Of a stretch of 64,000 nucleotides of DNA, positions 10,593 to 33,170 are shown piece after piece. The translations under genes and the position numbers were made by a program. Source of the stretch: Cinclus cinclus (Eukaryota; Chordata; Aves; Passeriformes; Cinclidae); assembly GCF_963662255.1 (NCBI RefSeq), contig NC_085067.1, positions 8,708,148-8,772,147 on the forward strand. Reading direction: 5' to 3'. How positions within the stretch are numbered: position 1 is the stretch's first letter; every line of letters starts with the position of its first letter. Below the pieces are notes generated by a model. That model ran no database searches and was not told where the DNA came from. It worked only from the letters and a program-made list of their open reading frames with translations.

Positions 10593-13573
10593 TGAGGATG
10601 CTCAGAGGTGGTGAGTGCTGATTAAACACGATATAAACACCTCTTCTGTGTTAGATCTGTGGAAAGAATTTAAATGTCTGAAGTGCAGGGGAGTAGGGAT
10701 TAACGAGCTGTGAAAGAAGGAGATGTATTTAAGGTGTTTGTGAATAGGGAGAGGATGAAGTTCCTACTCCATATTTAAGGCATTAAAACTACTTTGCAGG
10801 TCTTTTTTCTTTCAAAAGAAAGCCTGAAAGCCCCCGCAGTTCTGAGTACTTGTCAGGGATGTAATGATGGAAATTTTGTCAGCCTTGCTTTGCATAATAG
10901 GGATCATTATGTGATGGTAAATTTCTCTGTATGTTCTGTACATTCCTAATGTGGGAGGAATAAAGTATTCCTGAGGTTTCTTTTGCAGAGCTTGTCAATG
11001 AACAGGCTGGGCCAGATTGTCTTCCCATTTATTAGCAGGGAAAGCTAAGATGACTTTATGCGAGCACAACAGTAGGAAATCAGTGTGCTGGGAGAAAATC
11101 AGGTTTATTGGTTCCAACCCTCCCAGCCTGACGGGTCCTTCTTTCTTTCATCAGCTCTATATTCAGTTCATCTTGGGAAGCTCTGCTTCCTCCTCAAGCT
11201 CCCCAGGTTCTGCTGGGACAGGACCAGCACAGGACCAGCTGCACACAGGTGGACATTGCATCGCACGGCATCAGGTGCCAGCTGCCTGCCTGTGCCCGTG
11301 TCAGAACGGGGCAAGCAGTCAGCTGGGAGCTGGGAATGCTCCTGAGGGGCTGCAGAGGCCACAGCTCGTTGTGTCAGTGCTGCTGCTTTAGGAGCTCCCA
11401 GAGACTGCAGAAATTCTGCCTGGAACTACAAGGCATGGGGTTTTCCTCAGAGGCTCCTCCGAGTCTCTGTAAGGACTGAGAGTGTCATGTGCCTGTGAAG
11501 AGCAGACCCCGGAGTCCTAACTTGGGCTCACACAAACCACAACTGCCTGCTTGAGTGAAAATATGCCCGACCTGGCTACTAATAGCAGGTGTGGAATTCA
11601 GAGAGCTTATCCTGTCTGGTCCATTGGAATCTCAGTGGGAAATTTACCCAGGGAGGAGCATTAGCCAGGACTTTGCAAAGGCAGGAGAAGTTATTGCGGT
11701 CTGCTGAGGGCGGATGGCCCCAGAGGGGTTCATGGATCACCTGGACCTGCACAGGGACAGGGCACAAGCCCTGCCAAGCTCTTATTTTCATCGGAGCTCT
11801 TCAGGTACTTTTGCTGTCTGCATGAGGCTTCTGTGGTCCCCACAGGAAACGTTTGGTACCTGGAGGTGAGAATAGCATTCAGGGGTAAAATTAGGAGTTG
11901 CTGGAATAAATTGCATTTTCCAACAGGCAAGGCAATGTGTCCTTTAACAGACAGTAAGTAGGTATTTGTTCAAAACAATCAGACTCCATAGCCTAGTTTA
12001 GTACTTAATCAATTTATGTGGTTCGTTAAAGTACCTGCATATGCCCTTAATAAGTACTGACACCCTTTTCCTAGAGCTCTGCTATGTGCTTACAGAGAAA
12101 TTACACTTTTAATTATGCCACACAAGCCTAATGAAAAATCTAATTATGACAGCAGTATTTTTCAACTTTTGTACAAATAGTGTATTTTCCATAATGCAGT
12201 TGCAAGTGTTGGCTTTGCTGTAGAGCTTTGGGACAGGAAATTGATTCAGTGCAGAGTTTGTGCTGTGTTTCATAGATTATTTATTAATCACTGCTATGTA
12301 TTATTTGTATGCTGTCACAAATGTCCGGGTAGTTGATGCAGTAAAACAGGCAGATGGGAGTCCTTGCTCAAAAGATTCTTACTGGTCTGAACCCAACACT
12401 TAGGCAGTAATGGAAATGCTGAAGCTGCTCCTCAGGGATTTGTGTCCTGACTTTCGAATCTCTGGTGTGTAATGTGATGTGAATTCTGATATGTTTGGCA
12501 CAGATTAGGATATTCACAGTTTTCCTTTGTGCCTAATTAGGGTACAGCTCATCTTGGAGCCTTTTTTCTTGGGGACTGTAAAATAATTCAGATCAGGACA
12601 TCACTCCACCCTTCGCCTTCTGGAGTAACCTGTTGCTCACTAGCTTTCCATGGCCATGATTTCTCCAGTGCTCCACCTCACCAGAGAGTGAGGAATAGAT
12701 TGTGTGGAATAAAAGTCTCTCTTTACTCAGGTTTTCCCCTTTGTGAGCTCTAAGCAGTCACAGGGATTTTGTTGGAGCTTGCCAGTACTTTCTGCAAACT
12801 CAGCAATACCTGCGGTGTTTTAAAACAGCGTGCACTGTCTTAGTTTGGTTATTGTGAATTCAAAGAGAAAAGATGGGGTTTCCAGTACTATTCAGAGTGG
12901 GTCTAAGCCTGTTTCTGCTCAGCACCAGCATGAGCATCAGCAGGGACAGAGTCAGAACAGCAAAGCCATCTTGCACATCCATCCCTTCTGCAGATGGACT
13001 TGCCCTGGGGAAGAGGAGCCCTTCAGCTGTTCCTCATGACCTCACTGCCAGTGCCTGGGTTTGCTGGGAGCACCTATCAATTTAATTGATTGCAGCACAC
13101 CAAACCCATGAGCTTTTCAAAATACTATCCTTCAGTGTCTGTCAGCCAGGTTCTTAATTACCTTGCAGTTCATATGCACAGGGCTACAGACAACCTTCTG
13201 TTCATAAAAGGAGTGCAAACTGTCTCTCTTTGCTGTCTCTCCCCAGCCTAAACTGGAGGCAGGGATTATCCCTCTGTGTGTACAACACCAACCACTGGAG
13301 CTGCTCCTCTGGGTTGTTATGAAGCTGCTGGACACTACCAGAGGTGCATTGCTACAGCAGGGACACAAGGCATGGCCGCTACGTACATAGAAAATTTGTC
13401 CCAGAGCCTAAAAGTCTGTGAAGTGCAGGGAAGTGGAATGCCCTGATGATGGGAGCAGAGCTCTCTGAACATGGGGCAAGTTGAGTTTCTCAGGACAAAT
13501 CCTTGGTTCCTTTGAATGATGCCTCCTCGGGTTCCTCACAGAGAACTGCCTGGACAAAAGGTTCATGACACTC
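10593..13573. other. Unique sequence including an AT-rich block
   Basis: 11140-11480 is moderately GC-rich with short open frames. 11940-12330 is AT-rich and free of recognisable repeats, with TAATTA-like and TTATTAAT words, and resembles a conserved noncoding element. No exon or RNA gene is identified. Confidence 0.4.
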
Positions 13574-14050
13574 TGTGCTGGTTTAAAACCCACTCAAGCT
13601 GCTCCCCTTTTTCCCCTGCTCCTTCTGAATGGAGGAACACCAGGAGAGATTATAAATTGGAATCACAAATTACTGAACAATTGCAATAACCACAACAGTA
13701 TTACAAAAAGAGGGTTCAAAGGAGAGGGAGAGTTTTATGCAAAAGTGTATCAACCACTGAATAAGCAAAAATGCTTTCTCAAGACAGCATCCAGTGTAGT
13801 TTCCCAAAGGCAAAATGGCAATTGGCCGTGAGCTGGGGGTGTGTGCTCTTTGGGAAAACAAAACAAATATATTTCAGGAAGTCTCTTATGGCACAACTTC
13901 TCCACCCCCAGCCCCAAACCAACAGAAAGCAGGGACAAAACAAAGCTTGGAAAGCTTGTTTGTGAGAATGAGGGACTGTGCTGCTGAAATGCCAGCTCTG
14001 TAATCCCAGCAGGGTTTGGGCTCTGAAACCTGACTTGGTCAGATGAGTCC
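13574..14050. mobile_element. Probable ERV LTR-like segment
   Basis: The segment starts TGTGCTGGTTTAAAACC, similar to the TGTC(C/T)TGGTTTGAAAG start of the LTRs at 5542 and 63720. It shares ACAGTATTACAAAAA in the same order (13695-13709 here; 5714-5728 in the first LTR), preceded in each case by an ATTATAA stretch. This suggests a diverged relative of the same LTR superfamily. The right edge is not visible to me and no target-site duplication was found. It could be unrelated AT-rich sequence. Confidence 0.35.
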
Positions 14051-17000
14051 CTCCATGTGTCACTGGGGTGATGTATTTAACAGGACCCATCTCCCTTTTC
14101 TGGTTTACTGGGTGATAGAACAGAAGAAAAGTTGTTGCTCTGAGCACGTATTTTTTTCTTGGTTGCTTTAATTCCATTAGTTCTGTTTGGGTGCTTTGTG
14201 GCTACTAATAGATAATGTTATGGGAAGGACTGTAAAACCTGATCACTGGAGAGTGCTGAAAATGTGGATGTGTGTTGGTGTGTAGAGTCTCTCTTTCTGC
14301 AAACTCTAAAGCATACTGTAGAAGTGTAACCTCTCCTGCCATCATGAGTCCTCTGCCTAGACCAGATGTGATCACCTGGTGTTATATGTTTCCATATGGG
14401 CTGGAAAGCAGTTAAAGCATCCTGTTGGCTCCCTTCTTCCTCATTGCTTTAATCACAGACATCTCCATTTTTCCAGACATTCCCAGCATGGTGTACTAAG
14501 GGTGATAGATTAAAAATGAATGAAAGGAAAAGGGAAGGTAAGAGGGACAGTGTCAAACTAAAGCTGACCATCTGTCCTCTGTCCCTGGAAATGAAAAGCC
14601 AGTTTTGGAAGGGAACAAAGGGCACTTGATGGTTGGAGTAGCTTCAGATCTAATGGCAGTGCCCACTGCCCAGCAGGCAGGAGATTGTTGGGCAGAAATC
14701 TAGCTGGAAATAATTTTAGTATTTCCTGGGTTGGTGTGGTTTGCTTTGGCCTAATCCACATTTGGTGTTTTTATTCATCTCATGGAGGTACCTACAGCCC
14801 TGAATTGTCCTGTTGAAGGTATAGTGCCAGGATGAGGCAATTTTATTTCAGCAGGTCCTTTCCCAAAGCTTTCAAAGTGCCTGAGATTATGGAAGATATC
14901 CTGCCTGTGCAACTTAATTGCACTACTGGGCTAAGACTGCTGTAAAGATATCCCTGTTAAGTTATTAACTGATATCAGCTCACACAGATTAAATTTTATT
15001 TCTTGAATTATGATGATCAGAGCAGTCCCACCAGGTAAAACTGCAGAGAACAGGTTTACTAATAAATAGTGCAGAGCAATCCTTCATTTCTCATGTCTGT
15101 GAGAAGCCTGGAGCACAACAGATTGCTGCTGGAGGGTCCTGCCTGAGAGGCTACCAAGCAGCAGGCTGCCATTCCATTTCAGCATTTGTTAAACTGCAGG
15201 GCAGCATTAGACTGGCCTGCCATTTACATCAGTGAGAGGTTAAAACACTGCAGAGTGCTTCAAAAGCCTGCTGGGGAAGAACTGAAAAATGCCTGGGAAA
15301 TAATGGCTTCCCCAAAACCCTCATTTTCCCAGTGGTTGCAGAGTAAATCTTTCTCTCCAGATCGCAGCCCTGCTCGGAAGCATCGATTCAGACCCAGCCT
15401 CTCACAAAATTGCCTAATGCCTTTCTGCTGAATATCATCCCAATTTTAAGCCCATTAGGTGACAAGAATATTCATTGTTGAGGGAATGAAACGTTTTAGA
15501 GCGTGCCCAGGCTGGTAAGGAGATGAGGTGGCAGATAGAGAGGGGGAGCAGAAGGCATGAGGCAGACAGCCAGGATCACAGACGCTTTTTGAACACCCGG
15601 AGCTCCAAGCTCAGGCCTTCCTGTTTCACTTCCAAAATCTTCCTGCCTACTGATGCCCACTGCACTTCAAGGAAAAAGTAAAAGAACCCCAAATATATCC
15701 AAAACTTTATGACTCTCTGGTATGTTGCGACTTCATTTTGCCACCTTTGAGATAAAAGCGGCATTTGTGTGGACGTGAGCAAAGTCAGGTTAAGGAAAGA
15801 TCTCTAAAGGGGGCAGGGGCAGCTCAGCTGGGAGACCCAGAAGCAGCTCTGGACTGGCCCCTTCTAATGAGCATCAAGCCCTTTTTCCACCGGCAGATCC
15901 TCAGCGATTTTGGTGCTGCAGAAGCAGGAGCAGCTCCCATGGCAGGGGCAGCGAGGGTGTTCTGCAATCACCCATCCCCTGTCTGTGCCAGGGCAGGGCA
16001 GCTCATGCCCAGCTCAGCACTCCTGCTCCTCTTGGCCATGAGGGAAGGCAGGAGCAGCAGCACAGTGCTCCTGGCCGAGGGGGAGCAGCCACATCCACAC
16101 AGATCCTGCAGAGCCAGCGGGTCCCTGTGCTCCGCCAGGCACCCCCACTCCCACACAGGGATGTGCTGCATTTGGACATTTCTGCACAGTCTGCAACAGG
16201 CACACGCAGTCAAACACGCGGGTTTGAGCGGGGCCACAGCACCTGCCTGGAAGGAAAAAGCACAGTGGGGGAATTGCTGTTGCTTTCCATGCAGATACAG
16301 CTTTTTTATCTTATTCTTGGTGTCTTGTGGAAAGCAATGGGGTAATTTTGAATCTGCAAAGGAGCCTGAGAAAGCAGCCTTGTTCCAGGGAGGAATCCCA
16401 TGAGGGTTTCTGAGCAAGGCTCCACACAGCACATGGCATTCCTGTGTGCCACACTGGAGAGGTGTCCCTCTCTGCTGGGATGGGCAGGAGCCCCAGTGGT
16501 GCTGCAGGCATCCCACACCTGGGAGAGGCCATTCCTGCTGAAGGGAGACATCAGGAATCACTCCAGTTTTGCTGGAGGAAACTGAATTTATAAGCAATTG
16601 ATGACACTCTGAATCAGTGTATTTATGAAAAGTGCCTGTAACATGTTAGCACAGTTCTTAGATGAAAGTGGAGCAGAAATCCTACAGGAGAGGGAAGGGG
16701 GATGCACCAAAAACCTTGGATGAATTCCAATATTCAGGCAATAAGACCTTAAGAAGCAGGCATCATTATAAGATAATTGACTGTGGAGAGCAGTCACACA
16801 TCCCAAGGTGAAGCATAGGGCACTTAACATATCAATAAGGTCAATTATCTGATTATGTCAGCTGCCTTAGTGCTGTTATTAACCTATATTGCTCTTATTA
16901 ACCTTTCTGATGAAGAATCTTTCAAAAATAATTATATTAAAGTACAAATCTCTCAAGTTTAAAATATGTGAATGTTTCATTTCAGTAGTTGTGTGTCATA

Positions 17001-20000
17001 GGATAATGAACAGCTGATTGCCTGGCTGACACAATGAGGTTTTTAATCAGGCTCCTTTCCCTAGGATCAGCGTGTTCACTCTGACAGCTTTCCCTGGGCC
17101 CAGGCAGGCTCATGAAAGCACTGCTGTCATGTTACCAGTGGCAGGATTTAAAATTGAAATGTGAGTAAATAAGACAAAAAATGTAACAGATATGCTGAGG
17201 AGAGGGGTCCTGAGAAAATACCCACTGAAAGCCTCTGCAGTCAATGCCAATTATCAGAGCATACAGCTGATTTAATTAGTGCCCATGTATTTGTGCATAT
17301 AGGATTTACTATCTCACACAGCTGATCAAAGGGAACACACTGCTCAGGAAAATTTGTCCATATTCTTTTTGTCCTTTTTTCTCCACTGCAGAGCATTTTG
17401 AAGCAGGAAGGCATTTTGCCACAACTTTCAGCCATTCTTTCATCTCTCAGGGAATGTGAGTGTTCTGATTTCTACTGTGGATTACTAATTCATTACATGC
17501 TTTTGGCAAAGCCAATGCAAATTCTGCTCACTACAAGTTTTGATCACTGTCCTGTTTCTCTCTGTATCTGTGCAATAGGTGAAGCAGCATTTCATGCACT
17601 GTGGCTGTGCAGTGATCAAAACCAGGGGCCCTATTTTTGCCTCTGATGACTTGTCATGCTTACACCTTGATGTGGTTTGATTTTAGGTAACTACACTGGG
17701 CATCCATTAAATATGCCCTTTTTTACCTCTGGAATTTGTCACTAATTTAAAATCTCTGGGCATTTGGAAAAGTTTAGGTTAAGATTTCTTATGTCCATTT
17801 TAGGCTGACATGTTCTGCACTAGGAAGCATCTGATCTCCCTCTTTGATGCCCAAGTGAATTTTTCTGCTAGTCAAAAATGAGAGGCAGGGACACATAAAA
17901 AGCTAAAGCAGAAAAATTTTCCTTCCATGAAATTTCCATCCAGTATCTTCCCCATTCTGCTTCCTTGGCCAGGATCAGCACTGTCAGCTCAAAATATCTG
18001 GTGTTTGGGAAGGGCATGTAGTTAGTCCACATCTTCTCTTCCCTCTTTTATAAAAGATAACAGATTATGAAAATTAATTTCCTTGTTTTCAGGTCCTACT
18101 CAGGAGACCGTAATATACTTCTTGTTGCATGTTGGGGATGCCAAAGTTAAATCTTATTATTCAGGATGAATCCCTACAAAGTCACCTCCTTGCTCCACCA
18201 GTGTGAGGATGTGGCCCTCTATCAGACCCCAAACCACTGCAAAATCCAGGCACTTTTGTGACCACTGCAAGCCACAGCTCCTGCCTCAGGTAGCTCAATG
18301 TTCTGGTGCTGATGAACATTTCTTCCTTTTATACACACACCTTTTGTACTTCTAGTGGGACTAGGTGCATCTGTCTGTGCCACATGCACACATTCCTGGT
18401 CACCTTCCTAGCTCTAATCCTATTGGAGATATTTGTGCCAGGAGTATGGCTCAGCTTTTCTTGCAAATTTGCTCAGAATTTCTTGCAAAATTCTCCGTAA
18501 AGTCTGCTGTGAAGACTGTGCCTCTGCAATGTTCTGGGAGTGAAATGAACTATTAGGACTGCACTGGAAATCAAAGTCTGCTGGGAATAGTTTGGAGGTA
18601 AAAAGAGGGCAGCTAACAGAAAAGAGGGCTCAATGAACACTCTGTCTTGCAAGTGACACCTCTGAGCCATGTCACTGCATCTGGAGAAGCCCACAGGAAC
18701 AATCCCTTCCAGGAAAAGAAAATCTGCCTTTACCTCCCTCTAAGGTGTCAAAGCTGCAGCAAGATGAAATGTTTGGGTAGATTTTACTCATTAGCCTTCC
18801 ACTGGGACAGGAACTGGCTTCGCCAGACCACACTGTTATAAAATGTACTGTACCTGTGATCTGGGGTTTTTGCCTTGTGAAGGGTGTTTCTTTCTGGGTT
18901 ACCTTGAAGATTGGAGTGCTATCATGATTTCAGAAGTGGTTTCTCTACTCTGGGACAGCCTTGTCAGTTCTCACAGGCTGGCAAAATTGGCTGGAATTGG
19001 ATGCCATCATCCCCTACACACTGGCAAACTCCCTTTTCATCTCTCTTCTTTTTGAAGACATCTGGGACATGCTGGGGCTGCTGTCAGGACAAGTTCAACA
19101 TCAACTGTGAGAACTCCTTCTGAAGATTTTCCTTCTTTTAATGACTGGTTTTGACATTTGTATTTAGGTGTTCTCTCTTGTTTGTCAGTAGTGTCAAAAG
19201 AAAGCTCTACCAGACAAGAGGTGAAATCTTTGATTAAAAGGCAGATATCTAGTGGTCTGAAACCAGCAACTGCTGCTGTGGGATTGAGTTTGCTTCCAAG
19301 GTAAAATCCAAGAGGAAATACTTGCTGGCCTGAAAGCTTATTTGACTCCATTTCCCACATATTGCTTCTTGTTTTCTGGTGGGTGAATGAGAGTGGTCTG
19401 TCAGAAACCTGCTGCTGCTCATCCTTTTGAGGATACTTGAGAGTCAAGGACCACTGACTGTGTAGGAACAGGTATCTGGCCACTTGGAGGGAGCCTGGAC
19501 AGAGGAATTGTTAAGCTCTACAAGATCTTTGCAAAGGTAGAGCTGGAAATTGCCACATTTGTGTATCAATTTATGTTTCCCTGTTTCTAGAGAAAAATCT
19601 TCCAAACATTTCTTCTTTTGCATTTACCAGCAAGAACAGAAGGTTGTAGAAAGGTGAGGGCAAATAGACAGAGGAAGATGCTGAAAGACAGATTTTATTT
19701 CATATGTTCCCAGTCCTGGGAAAATCTGTGCAAGAACTATGAAAGTAGTATTTTTCTTCTTTTATTATTTCCTCCAGTGCTGAACTTCACTATACTAACA
19801 GTTTGAAATTCTTTCGTCTCTAAATTATTCAGTTATTTGGTGAAAACCTTGCTGTTCCATCTTCAGTTTTTCAGGGCTTTAACCAGCACTTGAAACATCA
19901 TAGGACTGACTCTTGGAGACTCTTATTTGGTCTTTAAAGATTATTAACCTCTTAGCAGCCTGCAATAATGCTTCTTGCTCCAGTGTTTTACCCTTGCAGC

Positions 20001-20427
20001 ATTTAGATTTGTGTTCTGAACCAAGGCAACCCTTGTTCCCCTCAGGCCCTGGGACACAGATGTGGGAACCTTCCTGATGAAAACACAGGGCTGTGAGGGT
20101 GTTACTAATGCCTGCCTGGGGCTGTGGGATAGCTGAGACCCTGTGACATCCCCAGTCCCTCCCTGAACAAGGAAAGGAAGTGCACCATAAACAAATGGAT
20201 GGGAGAGTCTTGATGCTCCTGAGAAAGCAGAGGGAATATTGTGTGTTGTGAAAGGCCCTGATTTAATAGGAGACACTGGAAGTTGTAGAGAAATAGAAGG
20301 GATTTAGGAGAGCTGGAATTCTGCCGCTTTCAACATCAGCCTCCCAAGCTACCACAGCCACCTTCTTCACATTATTTGTAGCTGTCTGTGCTGCAGTTTC
20401 CATCGCTGTACAGAGGGGAGACTTTTA
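14051..20427. other. Unique sequence, no gene recognised
   Basis: No CR1 tail, LTR or tandem repeat is evident. 15840-16260 is GC-richer, and the open frames there (up to 212 codons) overlap on opposite strands without motifs. 16830-17060 is AT-rich with TTATTAACCT repeated twice and could be conserved noncoding DNA. Confidence 0.45.
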
Positions 20428-20533
20428 TCTTTCTTCCCCTTTTTTCTTCTCTCCTTCTCCTTCTCTTTTTTCCCTTATTTTTTTTTATAATTTTTGTCTC
20501 ATTTTTCATTTTCCTGTTTTTTTTCTCATTTCT
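20428..20533 (+). repeat. Polypyrimidine tract
   Basis: Roughly 100 bases are almost entirely C and T, with T8-T9 runs and only a handful of purines. Such tracts can adopt triplex structures; no function is implied here. Confidence 0.75.
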
Positions 20534-22291
20534 TTGGGAGCTGTGAAGTACCACAAACACTGTAATGTCTTCATAGGGTGAGCAGTCACTCCTGTTTGTA
20601 GTGGATATTGCCTGCATAGAACTAGTAGTCTGTAAAATTCCCACAAGACAGGCACAGCTGAATAGACATAAAACTTGTTCTAAACAATTCATCAGATTTT
20701 AAACAAACAATGGAGTTTGATGAGATGATAGCGAACTATTGGATTTTCACCTGAAGTAAAGCCAATCAACAGTAATTATATTTGTCTTGTCAAAGGAGGG
20801 AGGGAGTTTTAGAGGTGGAAAACTCTGCTACTTGAAACCCCTTTTAAAGACATTGGTCTTGGCTGGTTACCATGGTTTGGAGAATCTGCAAGTAATTGTC
20901 CACACTATTAATTAAATAGAAGTTTGTGAACTTTATTCGACTGGGAATTTGCTACAAAAGTAATGTTTTGAAGTTTTGTAATTATGTCCCACTTGAACAC
21001 TGCTTCCATGGGACTCATGACTGATGAGAAAATGAAATCCCACATAGTTCAAGGGAAGGCAGAGATGAAGAGGCCTGTTCAGCAGAAACTCAATAGCACA
21101 GAGCCAGGATCTTTCCTGCTGGTCCCAGAGGAATTCTCTAAACAGCTGCATCTGCTGAGGATTGTTTACTCTGGTTTATGTGGTTTTGCCCTGGCTACCA
21201 GAGATGCCACCATCATGACTGAAGTCAGGGATCTACAGTGGCAGATGAGCTTTGAACAAACCACTTGAACAGGATTCAGTTTAGTTCTGCCTTCCCTTGG
21301 ATGTCAATGTTTCTCTGGGCTTCTCGGCTTGCAGAACCATGAGACACCTCTCCAGCAGCTCATCTGTGGGCTCCCAGTCACCACCAGGAGATGCAGAGAC
21401 ATGTGGAAATGAAAGCTGGTTTGAGTGCTGTTGCACCATCTTGATTTGCTCTGGAGTCTGTTCTTACTCTATCTGACATTCCCAGCTGTCTTGTGCTCAT
21501 ACAAGAGGCATTGTCTTTGCTGTGCCACGTCAACAGTGTCAAAATAATGCTTGAAGTTACTGTTTGTCTGTCAAATAGTAAGTCTTTCAATGCTACGTGG
21601 ACCACCTTTGACTTTTGATGGAATGGCAGACCAAACTCTATCTCCACAAATGAGAAAGATCCCCTGTGGTAGCTGCAAAGGGATGTGGTTGGGTGCTGTG
21701 TGTGAAAATGTGGTGAAATTGCACCAAGATGTCACATTTTTGTACAAAACATGATTTGGAGTGACATATGTAAATTTGTCTTTACTTTGTTTGACCCAGG
21801 AAAATAAAACATTATACAAAATTCCATTTTCACTGAGAGAAGAATTTCCAATTCTTGAGGTTCATAGGATGTCTGAGGAAGAAATTTGGTCCAAACACTC
21901 CATTCCTCAGTGAGATTTTCAATGATTTGAGAAAGATCTGGAGAGACATTTCTTGGAATTGACCCATCATTTACCAGTATGCCAACCAAACAGGTTGAGA
22001 ATGGCTTTTCTAGATTTGAAGTGGTCAAGCAAATGGTGTCTGTCAAAGCCCTGTTCAGTGGCCAGCATTAGCCTTAGTCCCAAGGCCTGGTCTGTTGTCT
22101 GTGGACTAAGCTCAGAGTCAGCCAGCTGTGAGCTGGGCACATGCCATGGGACTGGGGGCTCTGGCAGAGCCATCACTCACTCTGCTGGTCATTGTGTGAT
22201 GTGCTCTGGCTCCTGGGGCCAGGGAGCTTGGAGAGCAGAGGTGGGGCAATAGGGAATGCTAGAGAGCAGGATTTAATGCAGAACTGGGATC
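20534..22291. other. Unique sequence, nothing recognised
   Basis: Mixed-composition DNA with short overlapping open frames. The 94-codon frame at 20984-21268 has no recognisable motif, and I see no splice-bounded structure supporting it. Confidence 0.45.
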
Positions 22292-22822
22292 CACAGTGAG
22301 GTCAGCAGGACCAGGCAGTGACTGTCCCCCTGTGCTGGGCACTGGTGAGGCCCCACCTCAGATCCTGGGGTCAGTTCTGGGCCCCCATGACAAGAGAGAC
22401 ACTGAGGACTGGAGCATCCCCAGGGATGGGAATGGAGCTGGGGAAGGAGCCCCAGGAGCAGCTGGGGAAGGGGCTCAGCCTGGAGAAAAGAAGGCTCAGG
22501 GGGGACCTTGTGGCTCTGCACAACTCCCTGACAGGAGGGGACAGCCGGGGGGGATTTGGGATCTGCTCCAGGGAACAGGGGGAGAACAAATGGCCTCAAG
22601 TTGCTCAAGGGCAGGTTACACTGGGAAAATTTCTTCACTGAAAGAGTTGTAGAGCATTGGAACAGGCTGCCCAGGTCAGTGGTGGTATCACTGTCCCTGG
22701 AAGTGTTCAGAAGCTGTGTGGATGTGGCACCTGGGGACACGGTTTAGTGTTGACCTTGGGATTGCTTGACTCAATGATCTTAGAGGGCTTTTCCAACCTA
22801 AATAATGCTGTGATTCTATACA
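22292..22822 (+). mobile_element. CR1 LINE, 3'-end copy
   Basis: The segment follows the CR1 3' order. It opens with the end of ORF2 around GGCACTGGTGAGGCCCCACC, passes through GAACAGGCTGCCCAGGTCAG, and ends with the TTTTCCAACCTAAATAATG tail and GTGATTCTATA. It is 5'-truncated and has an internal deletion or divergence relative to the recalled consensus. Open frames of about 118 and 107 codons here are remnants and shadows of the element. Confidence 0.85.
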
Positions 22823-32377
<9,555 letters not shown>

Positions 32378-33170
32378 ACCTGCAGCCAGAGGGGACAGGA
32401 GTGAGAAGGTGTGTGAGGAGCAGCACACCCAGGGCAGTGCAGGAGGAGGGGCAGGAGCTGCTCCAGGTGCCAGAGCTGAGATTCCCCTGCAGCCCACGGC
32501 GCAGCCATGGAGAGGCAGCTGTGCCCCTGCAGCAGGGAGGGCACGGGGTGCACAGATCCACCCACAGCCCTTGGAGGAGCCCACCAGAGCAGGGAGATGC
32601 CTGGAGGAGGCTGTGAGCCCCTGGGAAGCCCGTGCTGGAGCAGGGGCCGTGCATCCATGGAGAAAGGTTTCCTGGTAGGACTCGTGACCTTGTGAGGGAG
32701 CCACACGGGAACAGGCTGTGCCTGAAGGACTGCGCTCCTTGAAAACAGACCCAAGTTGGAGTAGCTAGTGAAGAGCTGTTGCCTGTGGGATGGACTCGCC
32801 TTGGAGAAGTTCATGGAGAGCTGTCTCCCATGGGAGGGACCCCACGCTGGAGCAGGAGGACTCTGACTCTGCTCCCTGAGAAACAGCAGAAACAACCTGT
32901 GATGAACTGACCATAATTTTCACTGCCATCTCCCTGAGCTGCTGGGGGAGGAGGTAGAGCTGGGAAGGAGGAAGGTGATTTTTTTTAGCTTTTATTTCAC
33001 TTCTCATCATCCTGCTCTGATTTTGTTAGTAACAAATTCAATTAATTACTCCAAGCTCGTTTAGCCCATGATGTTGTTTGATGAGTGATCTCTCATGGTC
33101 CTTACCTTAACCCATGAACCCTTTGTTATATTTTCTCTTCCTTTCCAGCTGTGGAGGGGAGTGACAATAA
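32378..33170 (+). mobile_element. ERV LTR, ERVL-like, with internal GCTGGAGCAG motifs
   Basis: The sequence follows a common avian LTR in order. A GC-rich first part carries repeated (C/G)TGCTGGAGCAG / CACGCTGGAGCAG words (32628, about 32848, with degenerate versions between). Next come GATGAACTGACC, then a T-rich part with TCATCATCCTGCTCTGATTT, and the end GTGGAGGGGAGTGACA. The usual polyadenylation signal region is altered to AACAAATTCAATTAA. The last bases of the LTR appear missing. No gag/pol sequence adjoins it, so it is a solo or truncated LTR. The GC-rich open frames here (up to 195 codons) are by-products of the LTR. Confidence 0.7.

Noticed and set aside
22296..22741. Overlapping 107-155 codon frames
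   Set aside because: They lie within a CR1 3' end and are remnants or shadows of the element.
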